Made by a program: the position numbers and the translations under genes. A DNA stretch of 64,000 nucleotides from Paenibacillus sp. Root52 (lineage in GTDB: Bacteria; Bacillota; Bacilli; Paenibacillales; Paenibacillaceae), in the NCBI RefSeq assembly GCF_001426865.1, contig NZ_LMFO01000033.1:62001-126000 (forward strand). Reading direction: 5' to 3'. Shown piece by piece: positions 18,170-26,161 of this stretch (position 1 is the first letter of the stretch; each line of letters starts with the position of its first letter). The notes beneath the pieces are model-generated. The model did not search any database. It was not told the origin of the DNA and saw only the letters and a program-made list of their open reading frames with translations.

Positions 18170-19300
18170 ATGATGGAAAATAATAAGTTACAGCATTATG
18201 CATTAACCGATGTTGCTCAGTTGAAGGTTCATGGGAGAACGACGGAGAGCAGGTCGCCGCTGACGTTGTTTTGGACAGGTAGCGCGGTGGAACTGAACGT
18301 GAGCGGGACAGAGTTATGGATAGAGGTCGATTCCAAATATGATGTGTATGAGCCATGGATTAGTGTGCTAATTAACGACGTAGTGGTAAGTCGCCAGATG
18401 TTGGTGCACGGAAGGTACTGGGTGTGTATTTTCAGAGGAATGAACGAAAGCGTTACCAAAAATGTGCGAATCGTAAAAGACACCCAAGCCATGAGTGGGG
18501 ATCCGGGATGTGCATTACAGATTCATGCGTTGAAATCAGATGGTGCATTCCAGCTGGTGGAGGATAGACCTTATAAAGTGGAATTCATCGGAGATAGCAT
18601 TACATCAGGCGAAGGTGCAATCGGGGCTCAGGCTGAGGAAGATTGGATTCCGATGTGGTTCAGCGCGATTCAAAATTATACGGCGATGACGGCGGAAGCT
18701 CTTCACGCAGATTATCGCGTCATCTCGCAGAGCGGCTGGGGCGTTATGACGAGCTGGGATAACAATCCCAACGCCAACATTCCACAGTACTATGATCAGG
18801 TGTGTGGTCTAGTAACGGGGGAGATGAACGAAGCACTGGGGGCGCATAACCCGCATGACTTCAATGCATGGCAGCCGGATGCTGTGGTCGTGAATTTGGG
18901 CAGCAATGATGGCGGTGCCTTCCAGACACCAGAGTGGATAGATCCGAACACAGGGGTCACGTATAAACAACGATTGAATGCCGATGGGACGTACCATGAA
19001 GAAGACGTGGCTAAGTTCGAGCAAGCAGCATACCAATTTTTAATTCAGTTGCGGAAAAATAACACCAAGGCACACATCGTCTGGGCGTACGGCATGCTTG
19101 GATTTCCGATGATGCCTGCTATATACCGCGCGGTGGATACCTACATGAAAGAAACCGGTGACCGAAATGTGTCGGTCATTCAACTGCCCAATACAACGAG
19201 TGAGACGGTAGGTGCCAGAACTCATCCGGGGATGTTATCCCATAAGCGGGCAGCCGAAACCTTAACAGAGCATCTGAAAGGCATACTGCACCATTCCTAG
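18170..19300 (+). CDS. SGNH/GDSL carbohydrate esterase, CE2-like
   Basis: About 376 residues. An N-terminal beta-sandwich (about 1-125) precedes an SGNH hydrolase domain: block I FIGDSITSGEG (nucleophile Ser), block III VVVNLGSNDGG, and block V THPGMLSHKRAAE with the catalytic His. This two-domain order is that of CE2 acetyl-xylan/acetyl-oligosaccharide esterases. There is no signal peptide, so it probably deacetylates imported oligosaccharides in the cytoplasm. ATG 18170 follows AGAAGGG; an in-frame ATG at 18119 lacks a ribosome site. It fits with the xylanase and other glycosidases elsewhere in the window. Confidence 0.8.
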   Translation: MMENNKLQHYALTDVAQLKVHGRTTESRSPLTLFWTGSAVELNVSGTELWIEVDSKYDVYEPWISVLINDVVVSRQMLVHGRYWVCIFRGMNESVTKNVRIVKDTQAMSGDPGCALQIHALKSDGAFQLVEDRPYKVEFIGDSITSGEGAIGAQAEEDWIPMWFSAIQNYTAMTAEALHADYRVISQSGWGVMTSWDNNPNANIPQYYDQVCGLVTGEMNEALGAHNPHDFNAWQPDAVVVNLGSNDGGAFQTPEWIDPNTGVTYKQRLNADGTYHEEDVAKFEQAAYQFLIQLRKNNTKAHIVWAYGMLGFPMMPAIYRAVDTYMKETGDRNVSVIQLPNTTSETVGARTHPGMLSHKRAAETLTEHLKGILHHS

Positions 19301-19383
19301 AATACAGAACGAATCATGGCAAAGGAAAAGAGTTAGACACGAGGCCAGAGTTCTCTCTTAACAATATGAAACGAATGCAAACA

Positions 19384-19408
19384 AGCCCACAACCTTACGC
19401 AGTGGGCT
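19384..19408. terminator. Hairpin between convergent genes
   Basis: AGCCCA / TGGGCT stem between the esterase and the RibD-C-like gene, followed by AATTTG on the plus strand and TTGTTTGCATT on the minus strand. Confidence 0.55.
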
Positions 19409-19508
19409 AATTTGCATTGCATTGGTTATGGAATTTTGTATCCATAGTAGATCGTAGTCATTAGTGATTTAGCGCAGTAATCCGCGACTTTGAACGCCTA
19501 AGGAGGCA

Positions 19509-20048
19509 TTAAGCCTGTAATTGTTCTGCCTCATAGCGAATCGCAATAATCTGCCCGAGCGTCTTCGTCTCGATGGTCTTCCACCGACTCGGCACCGTGT
19601 CTTTGGGGAATAGCGGAATGCCTTCACCCAGAATTTTCGGAATAATCGCGACTTCGATCTCATCCAATAGATGCTGCTCCAGCACCGATTGAACTAGCTT
19701 CCCACCGCCAACAATCCATATATGCCCTGGTGTAGACGCCTTAAGTCGAGCGATTAATTGTTCCACCGGCTCATCTGTAAATTCAACATGTGGAGCAGGC
19801 GCCTGCTTGGAACGGGACATGACATATGTTGGGCGATCAGCATACATAAAATCCTCAGCTAGTGTGAGCACCGCCTCATAGGTGTCACGTCCCATGACAA
19901 CGGAACCGATGTCTTGATAAAATGCTGCGTATCCATTGTCACCTCCATCTCCCTCCACATCCATCAGCCAATCCACAGAACCATCTGGTCTTGCGATGTA
20001 TCCATCCAGACTCATTGCAACATACAAGATAACCTTAGTATCTGACAT
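19509..20048 (-). CDS. Dihydrofolate reductase-like/RibD C-terminal-domain protein
   Basis: 179 residues from the ATG at 20048, which has AAGGGAG upstream; the frame could begin at 20084 but that part lacks support. Domain features: KVILYVAMSLDGYIA, SVVMGRDTYEAVL, PTYVMSRS, IWIVGGGKLVQSVLEQ and ILGEGIPLF, typical of YwjB/YyaP-type RibD-C proteins, which bind NADPH. The substrate is unknown. It is divergent from a WYL regulator at 20124 with only about 75 bases between starts, so that regulator probably controls it. Confidence 0.88.
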   Translation of the reverse strand: MSDTKVILYVAMSLDGYIARPDGSVDWLMDVEGDGGDNGYAAFYQDIGSVVMGRDTYEAVLTLAEDFMYADRPTYVMSRSKQAPAPHVEFTDEPVEQLIARLKASTPGHIWIVGGGKLVQSVLEQHLLDEIEVAIIPKILGEGIPLFPKDTVPSRWKTIETKTLGQIIAIRYEAEQLQA

Positions 20049-20123
20049 ATGTATCGCTCCCTTCTTCTTAACGTTATGATACACTTTAACTATGACAAAA
20101 GTTGACGTAATTAAAGGTGGAAA

Positions 20124-21032
20124 ATGATGAATAATCGCAAGCTTGCCATCATGAGGCTAATGGATTCTAGGCGGAAATTTACGGCTCGCGAGCTGGCTGA
20201 GCGGTTCCAAGTGTCTATTCGTACCATTCAACGTGACTTGGATGCGTTGCAGTCGATGGGCTTTCCTCTATATACCGAAGTTGGTGTAAATGGAGGATAC
20301 CAGGTTCTACCGAATAGGTTACTGCCACCCCTCCAGCTCAATCAGAACGAGGCATTAGGTTTATTTCTAATGCTTGAATATTTGGAGAAAGTACCAGACT
20401 TCCCTTATGGATCGGTGCGAGAACATCTGGCAGAGCAGTACTTTTCGAGTCTGCCGCAGGATGTACAGGATCTCGTGATGCGAATGAGAAAACATATTAC
20501 CTTTCTTCAGCCACATTCATCGATGCACGCTCAGCCAATGACAACTACAATGTTGGACGCAGCGGTGGAGAAGAGAGGTGTTACCTTCCAGTATTCTTCC
20601 CGTAATGGACAGAAAACAGTAAGGGTCTTTCCAATCGGTATTTATTATGATCGTGGGTACTGGTACATGCCTGCACGCCATAAGGAGAGAGTGTTGCTAT
20701 ATCGTGTGGATCGCATGAGTGATCTTAAGATTACGGATGAAACGGATGAATCTATCCCGAACCTGCATGATTGGCTGCGTGCGGAGGATGAACGTGAACG
20801 TGTAGAGGTCGTGCTACATTTTACTGATGCAGGGGTAAGGCAAGCTACCTCGGATGTCGTATTTAAGTCTGTGGAGGATAAGGAATGGAAGGGTGCAATT
20901 CCCGTAGATGAGCTGCCATATACAGCGCGTGGGCTACTGGCCTATGGGCCGGAAGTAAAGGTCTTGGCTCCAGTAGAATTGAAACAAATGGTGCGTAGTA
21001 TGCTGGAGAAAAGTCTGGAGCAGTACCTGTAA
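20124..21032 (+). CDS. YafY-type HTH-WYL transcriptional regulator
   Basis: 302 residues: an N-terminal HTH_11 winged helix (5-65; FTARELAERFQVSIRTIQRD) and a WYL ligand-binding domain (about 140-215; FQYSSRNGQKTVRVFPIGIYYDRGYWYM) with a C-terminal WCX extension. Members of this family usually repress neighbouring genes in response to a small molecule or nucleic acid. It shares a short intergenic region with the divergent RibD-C-like gene. Start ATG 20124 (a second ATG follows directly) with AAGGTGG upstream. Confidence 0.9.
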   Translation: MMNNRKLAIMRLMDSRRKFTARELAERFQVSIRTIQRDLDALQSMGFPLYTEVGVNGGYQVLPNRLLPPLQLNQNEALGLFLMLEYLEKVPDFPYGSVREHLAEQYFSSLPQDVQDLVMRMRKHITFLQPHSSMHAQPMTTTMLDAAVEKRGVTFQYSSRNGQKTVRVFPIGIYYDRGYWYMPARHKERVLLYRVDRMSDLKITDETDESIPNLHDWLRAEDERERVEVVLHFTDAGVRQATSDVVFKSVEDKEWKGAIPVDELPYTARGLLAYGPEVKVLAPVELKQMVRSMLEKSLEQYL

Positions 21033-21050
21033 AGAAGAAGAGACGTACAG

Positions 21051-21075
21051 AAAAAGGGGACTACAGGTAGTCCCC
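21051..21075 (-). terminator. Terminator overlapping the 3' end of the HxlR gene
   Basis: GGGGACTAC-AG-GTAGTCCCC is a perfect stem. On the minus strand it is followed by a T-run (21055-21051) and it contains the hxlR stop codon (21061-21063). Confidence 0.8.
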
Positions 21076-21450
21076 GACTGTGATGGTGTGTGGCTTATCT
21101 CCCTTATTACCTTGTGATTCTTCGACGTTGTGCACACCCCATTTGCAGATTTCCTCAAGGATGGGCATCAAGCTCTGACCTCTGCTCGTTAAGGAGTACT
21201 CTACCTTTGGTGGAGACTGGTCGTACTCTACTCTTTGAATAATACCGTTACTTTCAAGATCGCTTAATTGAGCGGTTAACACTTTGTATGTAATGCCAGA
21301 GACACGACGCTTGAGCTCTCCATACCTGGTGATGCCGTGGAATGCGAGTTGGTACATAATTTTCATCTTCCACTTCCCACCAATGATAGACAAGGTATAG
21401 TCAAACGGGGTTAGAACAACGTCTTTCTTGCTTGTTGTAGATTCGTCCAT
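21061..21450 (-). CDS. HxlR-family winged-helix regulator
   Basis: 129 residues with the HxlR signature: YTLSIIGGKWKMKIMYQL, ITRYGELKRRVSGITYKVLTAQLSDLE, and the wing VEYSLTSRGQSL. These are small redox- or aldehyde-responsive regulators that usually control an adjacent oxidoreductase; none is divergent here. The ATG at 21450 has a GGAG ribosome site. Confidence 0.88.
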   Translation of the reverse strand: MDESTTSKKDVVLTPFDYTLSIIGGKWKMKIMYQLAFHGITRYGELKRRVSGITYKVLTAQLSDLESNGIIQRVEYDQSPPKVEYSLTSRGQSLMPILEEICKWGVHNVEESQGNKGDKPHTITVGDYL

Positions 21451-21556
21451 ATTGGTCAGACTCCTTTGAGAAGATATATGGAATTTGTAAACCGAAATTC
21501 ATTCTTATGAACAGGGAGAACAGCATCGTATTCGTTAGTAAAAAACAACAATAATT

Positions 21557-21598
21557 CAGGCTCACTCCACTTTCATTAAACGAAGTGAGGTGAGCCTG
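21557..21598 (-). terminator. Strong terminator of the CAP-SLH gene
   Basis: CAGGCTCAC...GTGAGCCTG with inner CACTT/AAGTG stem. On the minus strand it is followed by a T-rich stretch (TTATTGTTGTTTTTT). Confidence 0.85.
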
Positions 21599-21650
21599 AG
21601 GTCGCTCCAGACGCGAAGATGCAGATGGTTCAGGAATTATGAATCATGAA

Positions 21651-23708
21651 CTAGAATTGACCCATATTCATTTTTCCCTTAATTACAGTCAGGCCATAGG
21701 TGATTGAAGGAGCATACATATATAGATTTAACTGTTGCGGTGAGTAAGGTCCAACCTCTGTATGGAAGTTTCCATTTTGATCAAACTGAACGGTTACTTC
21801 CTCAATATGTTTGGAGATGGGTCCTTCTTGCACTTTAATGTTAATGCTCTGTCCTTTTAACTTAAGGAATTTGCCTTCTAGAACCAAGCTCCCATCACTA
21901 CGATATTCAGCGAAGAAGCTCTGATCGGTATATGTGGCTGGTTTGATGTACACTTCTTTTTTTGGCATTTTGGGAAGGCTTAATGGATCTGTTGGGATCG
22001 TGGGTCTTCCCTCCAATACACTTATTCCGTTGTACAGATACTTAAGAATCTGGAGTGCTTCTGCCCGAGTCACTGTGTCGGAACCTTCGTAACCAGAGTA
22101 AGACAATTCCGTTTTCCCACGTACGTAGTCGTTTGCAAGTACATACTGAATTGCATTAGATCCGGCAAAATGTTTGCCATCTGCGGCAGACACAATCTCC
22201 GCAATTTGCAGGCGTGTAATAGCCTTGTTCCTGGAGGCGGCCTTGTTGATCCCTGCAAGCGGGTAGTTTCGATCCTTCGCAATCTGATACGCTGCATCCA
22301 CTAATGTCTTCTTAGGAGCTTGATAAGATTGAATATCGATACGGTAAGCTTTTAGGAGCATCATCCAGAACTCTGCTTCTGTTACGGTCGTATTCGGCTG
22401 GAGCAATCCATTGCTTGCTGGGCTTACAATACCTAACTTCAATCCCCACTCTAAAGCCTCCTGTAAAGGATGGCCTGTGATATCAGACGGTAGCTTGGTT
22501 AACGAACTGTTATAATTCCTCGTTTTCCATTTTGGATACACTTTAACTTGTACTTGTGTTGATTTACCTTCTAATGTGGCCTTCACTGTGTAATTACCAG
22601 GCTGTATTGCGTTTATGATTCCAGCTGTAGACACCTTAAGGCCTTTGGCATTGCTGCTTATGTAACTTAATCCTTCTGTTGCCTCATCAAAAGCATTATC
22701 ATCATAATGGCTTGTCCACCTCAACTGGAGCTGTTCACCCTGATTAAGAGTAACTTCTTCGGTAAAAGGTGTGATTGAAGTTAAGTTCGTTCCTTTTCCG
22801 GTCGTAAAAGACCACGTCTTGTTCTTGGAACCTGTTGCTTCACCTGTGGAGTATGTGAGTGAAACGGTATATGTCTGATTGCCTTTTAACACCGACTTTG
22901 GATAGATAAACAATGTTTTGCCATGTAACTGTTCATGATATGGAAGTTCGTTTCCTCGGCTATCTTTGACGATAACCTGGTGACTGATCATTTCGAGCTG
23001 AGCGGCTGCGGAAATAATATAACCCGAGAACGTTACGCCGAACTGCTTGAGCGGATTCGGGATTTCATTGCCATAAAATCCTACCGGTACATTGGTCTGT
23101 TGATCGTAAGGATATACAGCCATCGTTCCCTCTTCTTTGGTCATCCAAGGGCCTGCGAAATCTGCGACAGCCGTTCCATCGACCAGACCGAACCCAACTT
23201 CAACAAGGGTAGGATCAAGAACGATTTCCCGATGATATGCAGTATCTAGGAATCCTTGTAGAGCGGCTGAACTGCTCTTCTGCTTGAAATGCATAGCTTC
23301 GGAGTAAGCATACCCCTTTGGAGCGACATAGCCAGCTGCTTCAATTCGATTTTTCATGTTTTTACCTGTGAAACCTGGCATGCCTTCCATTTGCATATGA
23401 GAGCTTAGATCAGGATGCTTGCTTTTGTTGGCATTGTAATATGAAGCATGAGACTTGGCAGCACGTGTGATAATTGGATTCAACTTGAGTGGAGGAACGC
23501 CGACCTTAGCACGCACCGCATTGAGGAAATTTAACGCATCCAGTTGATCCTGGGTGTACCCGGCACTGTCAGCGCTGGCACGGGGCACAACATGGGTGCT
23601 AAGTGCTCCTGCTAGTAGGCTAAAGAGAGCCAGAACTGTCGTGACGTAAGCAATTTTGGTGATGAAGCGCCTACGCTTGGTTAAAGATGATTTTCTGTGA
23701 ATAAACAA
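21651..23708 (-). CDS. Secreted CAP-domain (SCP/PR-1) protein with Ig-like and SLH-like regions
   Basis: 685 residues. A long signal peptide (1 to about 46, cleavage near PRASA) precedes a CAP domain (about 55-175; LDALNFLNAVRAKVGVPPLK, AYHREIVLDPTLVEVGFG), an Ig-like region (about 215-310), a Big_2-like domain (about 320-395; GKSTQVQVKV), and two or three divergent S-layer homology repeats (about 420-565; NTTVTEAEFWMMLLKAYRI, SDTVTRAEALQILKYLYNG). It ends with a beta-rich tail. It is likely held on the cell wall through SLH binding to pyruvylated polymer. TTG start at 23708 with GGAGG 7 bases upstream. CAP proteins of bacteria (YkwD-like) have no settled function. Confidence 0.85.
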   Translation of the reverse strand: MFIHRKSSLTKRRRFITKIAYVTTVLALFSLLAGALSTHVVPRASADSAGYTQDQLDALNFLNAVRAKVGVPPLKLNPIITRAAKSHASYYNANKSKHPDLSSHMQMEGMPGFTGKNMKNRIEAAGYVAPKGYAYSEAMHFKQKSSSAALQGFLDTAYHREIVLDPTLVEVGFGLVDGTAVADFAGPWMTKEEGTMAVYPYDQQTNVPVGFYGNEIPNPLKQFGVTFSGYIISAAAQLEMISHQVIVKDSRGNELPYHEQLHGKTLFIYPKSVLKGNQTYTVSLTYSTGEATGSKNKTWSFTTGKGTNLTSITPFTEEVTLNQGEQLQLRWTSHYDDNAFDEATEGLSYISSNAKGLKVSTAGIINAIQPGNYTVKATLEGKSTQVQVKVYPKWKTRNYNSSLTKLPSDITGHPLQEALEWGLKLGIVSPASNGLLQPNTTVTEAEFWMMLLKAYRIDIQSYQAPKKTLVDAAYQIAKDRNYPLAGINKAASRNKAITRLQIAEIVSAADGKHFAGSNAIQYVLANDYVRGKTELSYSGYEGSDTVTRAEALQILKYLYNGISVLEGRPTIPTDPLSLPKMPKKEVYIKPATYTDQSFFAEYRSDGSLVLEGKFLKLKGQSINIKVQEGPISKHIEEVTVQFDQNGNFHTEVGPYSPQQLNLYMYAPSITYGLTVIKGKMNMGQF

Positions 23709-23970
23709 GATGTGACCTCCTTCAATTAGATTATGATAAAATTCGACATAATATTTGTAAATCCTGCCATATGCACTACAAGATGCATTTGTCTGCTGTG
23801 TTATATGAGCTTTTGGTTACTACGCAAGCTAGATGAGTATAAATGAATTATTTTGATGAATTGTTTTCGCGCTTTTCCTCATTTTCTCAGTACGATCATA
23901 AAGTTATTGATTATTGTTAACAAATGTAAATTACTATAAGTGATACAGCATATTGTTAAAGGAGATGAGA

Positions 23971-24195
23971 ATGGTGAATTTGAATAAGATGACAACGATC
24001 ATTACCTTCATTTTGCTCATCATGATAGCCGTTTTTCGGAACAACGTTGCAGCTCTCATCTTCAGTGTGGTCATGATTGCGGTGATGGGGTACACCGCGT
24101 TCCGCGTGAGAACCAAATGGAATATAGGCACTGCCGTATGTCTAAGTGTGATCCTTGTGATCTGGAATGTGTACCTTGGCTTGGAAAATCTATAA
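23971..24195 (+). CDS. Small two-TM membrane protein, 74 aa
   Basis: Starts at ATG 23971 (MVNLNKMTTIITF) with AAAGGAG 6 bases upstream. Two to three hydrophobic segments (about 8-22, 27-43 and 50-68) span nearly the whole protein. Function unknown. Confidence 0.65.
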   Translation: MVNLNKMTTIITFILLIMIAVFRNNVAALIFSVVMIAVMGYTAFRVRTKWNIGTAVCLSVILVIWNVYLGLENL

Positions 24196-24236
24196 CAAAG
24201 AGACCCGCCTCCTTAACGAAGGCCGATCTCTCTAAA
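24196..24236 (-). terminator. Probable terminator of the GNAT gene
   Basis: An imperfect hairpin lies between two convergent genes; on the minus strand AGAGA...GCCTT-CGTT-AAGG...TCTCT is followed by TTGTTATAG. Confidence 0.4.
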
Positions 24237-24240
24237 CCAC

Positions 24241-25104
24241 TTATACTAACTTGCCTCTATAATAGTGATAATCGGTATTCACTTCAAAACCAACACTTCG
24301 ATACAGATTCAAAGCGCGCTCATTCTCCGTAACAACAGACAGTCGAATGTCCGTATACTCTTGCTTCTTCAAGAGATCGGACAGAATGGTAAGCACAGCA
24401 CGTCCCAGCTTTCGACCCTGATAAGCAGGCAGAATGCAGAAGTTATGAATAAACGCAGTTGTGGCATTAATGGAATTGACCCGTACCAGCCCAACAGGCT
24501 GTTCATCCTGACAAGCAATATAGGTTACTCGGCTAGGTTCATTCGTTTGCATAAAATATTCACGAGTCCAGCTCTCTGAATCGCCGAAGGCTTGGGAGGA
24601 GCAGGTGATCATAAAATCCCAATCTTGAGCTTCTGCTACACGCAAAGTAACTTCGGGCAGTCCATCCATTGGAGAGATTTTACTCACAAGCTGCATGACG
24701 TACTCCGCACGATCATACACTGCTCCGAGTGATTCAGCCGTGTGGATTCCTGGAGATAAGCCCTGAGGAATACGGTAACTGAGCTGATGTATACCCTGTG
24801 GTGTCATGTCGAGAATGGCTTGCTTCAGTAAGCTAGAGAACACACCTTGGCGACGATGCTCTGGATGTACGATGGCATTTATACTTCCGGTCTCAGCGTC
24901 AGAAGCATACCAACTAAGGAGTCCAACCAATTCGCTGTCGCGATAACAGAGGAGCGCATGGTCTCCGTCTTTTTTGCTGATATGATCAAGATCTGCCTTA
25001 AGATGTACAGAATCCAGTTGTTTACATTGTTGTTCGAGCGAGATAATCGCATCAATTTGTTCCTTGGAATGATAGATCATCGGAATGACTTGATAGGTTG
25101 ACAT
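24241..25104 (-). CDS. Double GNAT-family N-acetyltransferase
   Basis: 287 residues with two acetyltransferase domains. The N-terminal one (about 10-140) has the acetyl-CoA motif HPEHRRQGVFSSLL. The C-terminal one (about 155-285) has LPAYQGRKLGRAVLTILSDL and the final NERALNLYRSVGF. Tandem GNATs often have one degenerate half; here both pyrophosphate loops look intact. Substrate unknown. Confidence 0.88.
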   Translation of the reverse strand: MSTYQVIPMIYHSKEQIDAIISLEQQCKQLDSVHLKADLDHISKKDGDHALLCYRDSELVGLLSWYASDAETGSINAIVHPEHRRQGVFSSLLKQAILDMTPQGIHQLSYRIPQGLSPGIHTAESLGAVYDRAEYVMQLVSKISPMDGLPEVTLRVAEAQDWDFMITCSSQAFGDSESWTREYFMQTNEPSRVTYIACQDEQPVGLVRVNSINATTAFIHNFCILPAYQGRKLGRAVLTILSDLLKKQEYTDIRLSVVTENERALNLYRSVGFEVNTDYHYYRGKLV

Positions 25105-25233
25105 GCATTCACACCTTTTTATTGAAAGATACGCACAGAAACGCGGGTTAGAGTTCGCTATGCTCCAAAATAGATTTTAATTGAAGTTAGAATCATCTAG
25201 ATCTATCTAAGATGAATCTATGGTTGGATAGAG

Positions 25234-25262
25234 GTACGCACTTTAAAGTGCGTACTTTTTTT
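25234..25262 (+). terminator. Perfect terminator with no upstream gene
   Basis: GTACGCACTTT/AAAGTGCGTAC is an 11-bp perfect stem followed by seven or more T. The nearest upstream plus-strand gene ends at 24195, and the GNAT gene (minus strand) starts at 25104. A weak -35/-10 pair (TTGAAG, 17 bases, TATCTA) begins near 25180. It may end a short untranslated RNA. Confidence 0.7.
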
Positions 25263-25363
25263 ATAATAGACAAGTGTATATTCTTATACCAACTATATTT
25301 GTCCCGTCCGTCTTTGTAAACCGAAGGATCTGCTGAGGGAAAGGGAAGAAAGGGTGAGTGTAA

Positions 25364-25972
25364 TTGGGAAAGGATCATCCACATGAATTTGCAGCAGGTG
25401 ATATCACGGTTGATGAAATGTATAATTTAATGATTGGTTCAGTGGTGCCCCGGCCGATTGCTTGGGTTTCTACGAGAAGTGCGGAGGGGGTGCTTAATCT
25501 GGCGCCGTTCAGTTTTTTTACCATTGCCTCGCGTAATCCACCAACGTTGCTCTTATCGATTGGTCCTGGTGTAGATGAGAGGCAAGGCACGGTTAAGGAC
25601 ACGCTAGTCAACATTCGAGAGACGGGGGAGTACGTTATCAACGTCGTTCCTGCCTCGCTTGCAGCTTCAATGCAGCGCTCGTCCGCTCATGTAGCATCGG
25701 AGGATAATGAGTTCGAACTTGCAGGGGTTACACCCCAGCCAGGGATATGCGTGCGTGTGCCTTCTGTGCAGGAGTCTCCCATTGCCTTTGAGCTTACGCT
25801 GGATCGAATCATCCCGGTTGGCACAGATCATGTGATTCTTGGAAAAGTCGAGCATGTTCGGGTCGATGCAGAGGCATATGCCGGTAATTATAAAATAGCC
25901 TTAGAGAACTGGCAGCCATTAGCCAGTCTGGCTGGCGATTACGCCATGATTACACCAGCGTTCACGTTATGA
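25364..25972 (+). CDS. Flavin reductase-like FMN-binding protein
   Basis: 202 residues. VDEMYNLMIGSVVPRPIAWVSTRS..GVLNLAPFSFFT is the FMN-binding start of the flavin reductase-like family, followed by NPPTLLLSIG, DTLVNIRETGEYVINVV and HVILGKVEHV. Probably a flavin-dependent oxidoreductase of unknown substrate. TTG start at 25364 with AAAGGG upstream, directly after an in-frame stop. Confidence 0.85.
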   Translation: MGKDHPHEFAAGDITVDEMYNLMIGSVVPRPIAWVSTRSAEGVLNLAPFSFFTIASRNPPTLLLSIGPGVDERQGTVKDTLVNIRETGEYVINVVPASLAASMQRSSAHVASEDNEFELAGVTPQPGICVRVPSVQESPIAFELTLDRIIPVGTDHVILGKVEHVRVDAEAYAGNYKIALENWQPLASLAGDYAMITPAFTL

Positions 25973-26016
25973 GAACGAGTTGTAGAATCACATCTCATAG
26001 CGGGTGAAGCGCAGAG

Positions 26017-26063
26017 AAAAAAAGGCTCCTTTTCAGGCGGTGTGCCTGATTAGAAACCTTTTT
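26017..26063. terminator. Terminator between convergent genes
   Basis: Outer AAAAAGG/CCTTTTT and inner TCAGGC-GGTGT-GCCTGA stems lie between the flavin reductase and the GH43 gene; U-tracts can form in both directions. Confidence 0.7.
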
Positions 26064-26161
26064 CCGGCAAAGTGTAGATGGTTGCTCCTTGTATCTCATG
26101 TGAGCATAATGATCTTTGTATGCTACGGATGTATCTCTAAATACGATATACCGCTAAACGG

